DNA of 19,031 bases from an uncultured Holdemanella sp. Its GTDB lineage: Bacteria; Bacillota_I; Bacilli_A; Erysipelotrichales; Erysipelotrichaceae. Positions 15,498 to 19,031 of the stretch are shown in pieces. A model generated the notes under the pieces. That model was not told the DNA's origin, searched no databases, and saw only the letters and a list, made by a program, of their open reading frames with translations. The first letter of the stretch is position 1, and the number at the start of each line of letters is the position of its first letter. The stretch is taken from NCBI GenBank assembly GCA_900754615.1, contig CAAEDN010000093.1:1-19031 (forward strand), written 5' to 3'. A program made the position numbers and the translations under genes.

Positions 15498-16750
15498 ACT
15501 GTTTTTCCATCTACAATGGTTTCCTTTATTTGTGCATTCACACTCCAACCATTAAATGGTGTATTTTTACCCATAGATTCAAATGTATCTATGTCGATCA
15601 AAGATTCATGTTCTAAATCTACTAAGACTAAATCAGCATTATATCCTTCTTTAATTTGTCCTACATTTTCTAAGCCAAAACGTTTGGCAGGTGCAGCCGA
15701 CATCCAATTCACTAATTGAGCTAATGTCCAACGTTTTTGTCTATGCACAAATTCTGTGTATAGTAACGCAAACGCACTTTCTAATGAAACAATACCAAAT
15801 GGTGCTTTATCCATCGAACGTTTCTTTTCTTCATAAGTATGTGGAGCATGGTCATTGGCAATACAATCCAATGTTCCATTTTCTAAACCTTCAATTAAGG
15901 TCATACGATCTTCATGACTTCTTAATGGTGGATTCATTTTCCAGTTAGGTCCAACCACATCTTTATCTTCTAATAATAAATGATGTACTGTAACTTCTGC
16001 ACTTACATCCAATCCTGAAGTTTTCGCTTCTTTTAATGCTTCTACACTTTCTTTAGCTGAAATATGACAAGCATGATACGCATTTCCTACTTCTTTTGTG
16101 ATTTCTAAATCACGAATCAATTGTGCACTTTCACAAGCACTTGGAATTCCTAGCCAACCTTTTGATGTCGCAACTTCACTATCATGTACGCAAGCACCTG
16201 GTCTACGATAGCTCATATCTTCTGTGTGGGCTACAATCATGCAGTCGTTTTCTTTCGCCTTTTCCATGGCTTCTTTCATGATTTCAGATGTAGCCACACC
16301 TACTCCATCATCACTAAACCAGCGAATTCCTAAATCTTTAATAGCTTTCATATCCACAACTTCTTTACTTGCTTCTTCTGAAGTGATGCAGGCATATGGA
16401 TATGTATGTACGACAGATTCTTTTTCAATCAATTGTTGATAGTCTTTTATTGTATCCACATCATCTGGAAAAGGAATAACGTTTGGCATCGCAAACACAG
16501 AAGTAAATCCTCCATGCGCTGCTGCTAAACTGCCTGTATGAATGGTTTCTTTTTCACTGTGTCCAGGTTCTCTAAAATGTACGTGTACATCCACTAACCC
16601 TGGAATTACTGTAAGACCTGCTGCGTCAATAACTTCACAGTCTTTCACTATAGAATCATCAATCTGAATAATCTTTCCTTCATCAATTAAAATATCTTTC
16701 TTTTCTACATGATTGTCAATTAAAACTTGACCATCTTTAATTAAACGCAT
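15485..16750 (-). CDS. pyrC: Dihydroorotase (class I, Bacillus type)
   Basis: Closes carbamoyl aspartate to dihydroorotate. It has 421 residues, the size of Gram-positive class I enzymes and longer than the E. coli type. Zinc ligands are His56 and His58 in VDVHVHFREPG, His175 in VAHTED and His229 in ACHIS; Asp300 in NDHAPH is the catalytic base, and Asp148 in FSDDG is in the place where Aquifex-type enzymes use an aspartate instead of a carbamylated lysine. It begins 2 nt after pyrB, with its AGGAGG inside the end of pyrB. Its last 13 nt overlap the MGS gene. Confidence 0.96.
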   Translation of the reverse strand: MRLIKDGQVLIDNHVEKKDILIDEGKIIQIDDSIVKDCEVIDAAGLTVIPGLVDVHVHFREPGHSEKETIHTGSLAAAHGGFTSVFAMPNVIPFPDDVDTIKDYQQLIEKESVVHTYPYACITSEEASKEVVDMKAIKDLGIRWFSDDGVGVATSEIMKEAMEKAKENDCMIVAHTEDMSYRRPGACVHDSEVATSKGWLGIPSACESAQLIRDLEITKEVGNAYHACHISAKESVEALKEAKTSGLDVSAEVTVHHLLLEDKDVVGPNWKMNPPLRSHEDRMTLIEGLENGTLDCIANDHAPHTYEEKKRSMDKAPFGIVSLESAFALLYTEFVHRQKRWTLAQLVNWMSAAPAKRFGLENVGQIKEGYNADLVLVDLEHESLIDIDTFESMGKNTPFNGWSVNAQIKETIVDGKTVWKG

Positions 16751-16752
16751 AC

Positions 16753-17655
16753 TTATTTTTCCTCCTTGAATGGAGCAAAACCAAATCCACGTTTAATAAC
16801 GGCCTTTCTAACCAACATACCATTGTGCATTTGTTCAAAAATTCTTGATTTTTCAGCTTCCACTAAATCCGTATCAATTTCAACACCACGATTAACAGGA
16901 GCTGGATGCATCACGATAGCCTTGTCTTTCATTCTTGCATAACGCTCTTTTGTAAGACCATATTTTTCTAGATATTCACTATCTGTCATACCTGCCATTC
17001 CAGAACCTCTTTCTTTCTGAATACGAAGCATCATGACAACGTCTGCCCATTCGATGGCTTCATCAAAATCAATTGTTGGATAGCCTGGTCTTTCCCATTC
17101 TTTAGGTCCGGCAAAACGAACAGTTGACCCTAATCTTTCTAAGGCTTCTTTATCACTAGCAGCTACCCTTGAATGTAATATATCTCCACAGATTACTACA
17201 TTTAAACCTTCTAATGTACCAAATTCATTTTGCATAGTCAGTAAATCTAACAAGCATTGTGTTGGATGGTTTCCTGCACCATCTCCAGCATTTAAGATTG
17301 GAATATTGATATTTTCCAATTCCTTGAAATATTCATCTTGAGAATGACGGATCACCACCATGTCATACCCAATTGATTCAAATGTCTTTACCGTATCATA
17401 AAGAGTTTCTCCCTTTGTGACACTAGATGCTCCTGCCACAAAATCGGCTACTTGGCATCCTAATTGGTGCTGTGCACTTTCGAATGAGAAATGTGTTCGA
17501 GTTGAAGCCTCAAAAAAAAGATTAGCAACCAATGCTTTCTGCATTGGTAATTGCCAATCTTTAAAGGAACTACTAAAAAGTCTAGCATCATCAAGAATGC
17601 TATAGATATCTTCAACTGAAAGATCTCTCATGGATAATAACGAATTTTTGTTCAT
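16753..17655 (-). CDS. pyrB: Aspartate carbamoyltransferase catalytic subunit
   Basis: Joins carbamoyl phosphate and aspartate; the committed pyrimidine step. It has 300 residues. The carbamoyl-phosphate loop STRT is at 51-54 in FFEASTRTHFSFE, HPTQ at 130-133, and the late segment MHPAPVNRGVEI is typical. No regulatory pyrI gene is present, as in Bacillus, so control should be at expression level. The start at 17655 has AGGAGG upstream. Codons 32-48 contain a 19-bp hairpin followed by U8 that has the form of an intrinsic terminator, and the 5' leader has another. The first roughly 50 codons and the promoter are repeated, in decayed form, before carA. It is the first gene of the pyrB-pyrC-MGS-pyrK-pyrD-pyrF unit. 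Confidence 0.97.
   Translation of the reverse strand: MNKNSLLSMRDLSVEDIYSILDDARLFSSSFKDWQLPMQKALVANLFFEASTRTHFSFESAQHQLGCQVADFVAGASSVTKGETLYDTVKTFESIGYDMVVIRHSQDEYFKELENINIPILNAGDGAGNHPTQCLLDLLTMQNEFGTLEGLNVVICGDILHSRVAASDKEALERLGSTVRFAGPKEWERPGYPTIDFDEAIEWADVVMMLRIQKERGSGMAGMTDSEYLEKYGLTKERYARMKDKAIVMHPAPVNRGVEIDTDLVEAEKSRIFEQMHNGMLVRKAVIKRGFGFAPFKEEK
17512..17562 (-). terminator. Terminator-like hairpin inside the pyrB coding region
   Basis: On the minus strand AAAGATTGGCAA, a 3-nt bulge and CCAATGC pair with GCATTGG and TTGCTAATCTTT: 19 pairs (one G-U), loop AGAAA, then T8 and GAG. It covers codons 32-48; the T8 is encoded by Leu46-Phe47-Phe48 of the conserved ATCase motif. A translating ribosome would keep it open, so it could stop transcripts whose translation lags. 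Confidence 0.75.
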
Positions 17656-17675
17656 ATAATCCTCCTTGTGATCTT

Positions 17676-17710
17676 AAAAAAATGGATTTAAAAAGTCCCT
17701 TTTCAAATCC
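17676..17710 (-). terminator. Terminator-like hairpin in the pyrB 5' leader
   Basis: GGATTTGAAAAG pairs with CTTTTTAAATCC (12 bp, one G-U) around loop GGA and is followed by ATTTTTTT. It starts about 10 nt after the expected transcription start and ends before the AGGAGG. It may terminate or pause RNA polymerase. The carA leader keeps the T-run but has lost the hairpin. Confidence 0.65.
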
Positions 17711-17726
17711 AATTTCTCTTTCATAT

Positions 17727-17754
17727 ATACTACCATAATTCATGAATTTTTCAA
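17727..17754 (-). promoter_or_regulatory. Promoter of the pyrB unit
   Basis: -35 TTGAAA (17754-17749), 16-bp spacer, extended -10 TGG-TAGTAT (17732-17727). Nearly the same sequence drives carA. Expected start near 17720. Confidence 0.75.
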
Positions 17755-17813
17755 CAAAAAAATTCTTCATTACAATCCAAGCATGAACTACATTTACAGT
17801 ATCTATATTTAGG

Positions 17814-18191
17814 CTATTTTTTGATTGCGATACACTCAATTTCTACCTTCGCATTCTTAGGTAATTTGGCCACTTCAAAACAACTTCTTGCAGGGAATGG
17901 TTCATTAAAGTATTTAGCGTATTCTTCATTCATTTTCGCAAAATCATTCATATCATCTAACAATACAGTTGTCTTGACAATATCATCATATGTTAAGTCA
18001 GAAGCTTCTAGTAATACACCAATATTTTCAAAGACTTTTTGGGTTTGCCCAACTACATCTTCACTGACTAAATTTCCCTTAGTATCTGCACCTAATTGTC
18101 CAGATAAGAATACCAATCCTTCTGTTGCTATACCAGCTGAATATGGACCTAATGCCTTTGGTGCTTTTGTACTACTAATTTGTTGTTTCAT
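17814..18191 (-). CDS. ridA: RidA-family enamine/imine deaminase
   Basis: A 125-residue cytoplasmic protein of the RidA (YjgF/UK114) family, which hydrolyses reactive 2-aminoacrylate-type enamines made by PLP enzymes. Visible features are STKAPKALGPYSAG at the N-terminus, FLSGQLGAD, and FPARSCFEVAKLPKNAKVEIECIA at the end, with Arg102 and Glu119 in the places of the E. coli active-site Arg105 and Glu120. Length is normal. The start at 18191 has AGGAGA upstream, which overlaps the stop region of the lipoprotein gene 10 nt away, so these two are probably co-transcribed. pyrB follows after 158 bp with its own promoter. In E. coli ridA is also beside pyrBI, although downstream of it. Confidence 0.93.
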   Translation of the reverse strand: MKQQISSTKAPKALGPYSAGIATEGLVFLSGQLGADTKGNLVSEDVVGQTQKVFENIGVLLEASDLTYDDIVKTTVLLDDMNDFAKMNEEYAKYFNEPFPARSCFEVAKLPKNAKVEIECIAIKK

Positions 18192-18201
18192 TTTGTATCT
18201 C

Positions 18202-18825
18202 CTAATCTAATAATTCTTTATCTATAATTTGGAAATTTGCTCGATGAATATACAAAGCCTTACCATCAATCATAAGTTTCGTCATCTTTGGTAAATTATC
18301 TGGAATCTTCCAATACACCTTATCTCCAGAATAGGCCGCAATTGGCTGTCCTAATTGCGACTTAATGACCACAATTCTTCCTTTGCCAAACATATTTTTA
18401 TACTTGTTAATAAAACGAGCAACAGATGTATTGTCCGATATTTGCCCATGTGTATTTGAATCAATATCTGCTTGTGTGAAATCCACATCTGGTGTTAATC
18501 CTTTTTGTTCAAATATGCATGTATCTCCACAGGACTCAATCTCTTTTCCATCTACTATAATCGTAATTACACTCGATAATTCATAGCCTTCTACAACGCG
18601 TCCATCATCATCATAAGAAGTGGTTTGTACGGCATTTCCTGTAATACTGATTTTATCCCCGCTTGTCTCCATGACTTCACTACCATAATTATCATATGTA
18701 TATATAGTATATCCATTACCAACTAAATTACCCTTTATATCATTAAGCGCTGATTGAAACATGCTACAGCCACTCAATAACATACATAGGCATACTACAC
18801 TTATTCTTTTTATATTTTTATTCAT
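18202..18825 (-). CDS. Lipoprotein, DUF5052-like
   Basis: A 207-residue secreted lipoprotein. A type II signal peptide with lysines, a hydrophobic core and the lipobox LLSGC (lipidated Cys20) is clear, so it should be anchored outside the membrane. The mature part has a YTIYTYDNYGSEVMETSGDKI segment, SSVITIIVDGKEIESCGDTC with two cysteines close together, and a C-terminal KLMIDGKALYIHRANFQIID. This pattern resembles DUF5052 from lactobacilli and streptococci; that assignment is from memory. Function is unknown. GGGAGGG precedes the ATG. It is followed closely by ridA; a functional link between them is not evident. Confidence 0.7.
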   Translation of the reverse strand: MNKNIKRISVVCLCMLLSGCSMFQSALNDIKGNLVGNGYTIYTYDNYGSEVMETSGDKISITGNAVQTTSYDDDGRVVEGYELSSVITIIVDGKEIESCGDTCIFEQKGLTPDVDFTQADIDSNTHGQISDNTSVARFINKYKNMFGKGRIVVIKSQLGQPIAAYSGDKVYWKIPDNLPKMTKLMIDGKALYIHRANFQIIDKELLD

Positions 18826-18876
18826 ATTTTCCCTCCCGTTTTATAATGAAGCCATTCATAATAAATGACTTAACAA

Positions 18877-19031
18877 TTATTCTTTCAATAGCCTTTCAAT
18901 CGACTCTTCACTTACTGAGAAGATGGATTCGATAGCTTTAATTCCAAATCCCTTGTCCATCATTTTTTGATACATCTCAAGTTCTTTTTTCTCGCTGCCT
19001 TGTTCAATTCCTTGTTCGATTCCTTGTTCGA
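18877..19031 (-). CDS. C-terminal end of an Rpn/PD-(D/E)XK nuclease-type protein (cut by window)
   Basis: Only the last 51 codons are present. They read EQGIEQGIEQG, then SEKKELEMYQKMMDKGFGIK and a short helical tail ending SIERLLKE. Tandem EQGI(E) repeats followed by a small HTH-like tail (KGFGIKAIESIFSVSEESI) are typical of the C-terminus of Rpn-family recombination-promoting nucleases (PD-(D/E)XK nuclease family transposase). The catalytic part lies outside the window, so the identification rests on the tail only. The gene ends 52 bp upstream of the lipoprotein start on the same strand. Confidence 0.6.
   Translation of the reverse strand, partial: EQGIEQGIEQGSEKKELEMYQKMMDKGFGIKAIESIFSVSEESIERLLKE
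18998..19031 (-). repeat. 12-bp tandem repeat encoding EQGI
   Basis: Nearly three copies of GAACAAGGAATY (minus strand) run to the window edge and encode repeated Glu-Gln-Gly-Ile. More copies may lie outside. Confidence 0.7.

Noticed and set aside
17656..17720. PyrR-binding leader before pyrB
   Set aside because: The leader is short and I could not find the conserved PyrR loop; the hairpin present lacks an antiterminator partner.
17612..17839. 75-codon minus-strand frame before pyrB
   Set aside because: It runs through the pyrB promoter, leader hairpin and start codon and resembles no protein.
18826..18876. Imperfect inverted repeat before the lipoprotein gene
   Set aside because: Stem is short and mismatched, with no T tract and no convincing promoter spacing; nothing firm can be called.

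Overview
The window is low-GC DNA with strong AGGAGG-type ribosome binding sites, a CIRCE heat-shock operator and Bacillus-type pyrimidine enzymes (PyrD 1B with PyrK, no PyrI). This fits a member of the Bacillota, possibly a gut Erysipelotrichia-like bacterium. That lineage guess is inference. No rRNA, tRNA, CRISPR array or insertion sequence was seen.

Layout. Positions 1-92 hold the start of a small membrane protein that runs off the left edge. Positions 223-1596 (minus) are a toxin-antitoxin-like pair, an HTH protein fused to a DUF3990/ADP-ribosyltransferase-like domain followed by a small partner. Two 32-bp palindromes control the divergent promoter region. Positions 1767-3988 (plus) encode a large repeat protein with a PemK/MazF-like front domain and a SWIM zinc-finger protein. 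A VUT-family (YhhQ-type) transporter at 4002-4745 has a preQ1-I-like pseudoknot in its 5' leader and is divergent from an AlaX-type alanyl-tRNA editing protein. Then come a DUF4299-like protein, a CorA-type channel and an Hsp20 chaperone under CIRCE.

Positions 8186-17754 (minus) are the de novo UMP pathway, split into two transcription units. Unit 1 is pyrB-pyrC-(free MGS domain)-pyrK-pyrD-pyrF. Unit 2 is carA-carB. Together they encode every step to UMP except PyrE. The units share three sets of homologous sequence. The carA promoter and leader are a degenerate copy of the pyrB promoter plus its first roughly 50 codons. The small gene between pyrC and pyrK is a near-copy of the CarB C-terminal allosteric domain. 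Both units end in almost the same terminator hairpin. Bacillus has the order pyrB-pyrC-carA-carB-pyrK-pyrD-pyrF, so the simplest reading is a tandem duplication of such an operon followed by complementary deletions.

Regulation of the pyr genes looks unusual. pyrB carries a terminator-like hairpin in its 5' leader and a second, 19-bp hairpin with a U8 tract inside its own coding region (codons 32-48). The carA leader keeps a shorter form of the second hairpin behind a 31-codon leader ORF. No PyrR-type binding loop was recognised.

Upstream of pyrB lie ridA and a DUF5052-like lipoprotein gene. The right edge cuts the end of an Rpn/PD-(D/E)XK-type protein.
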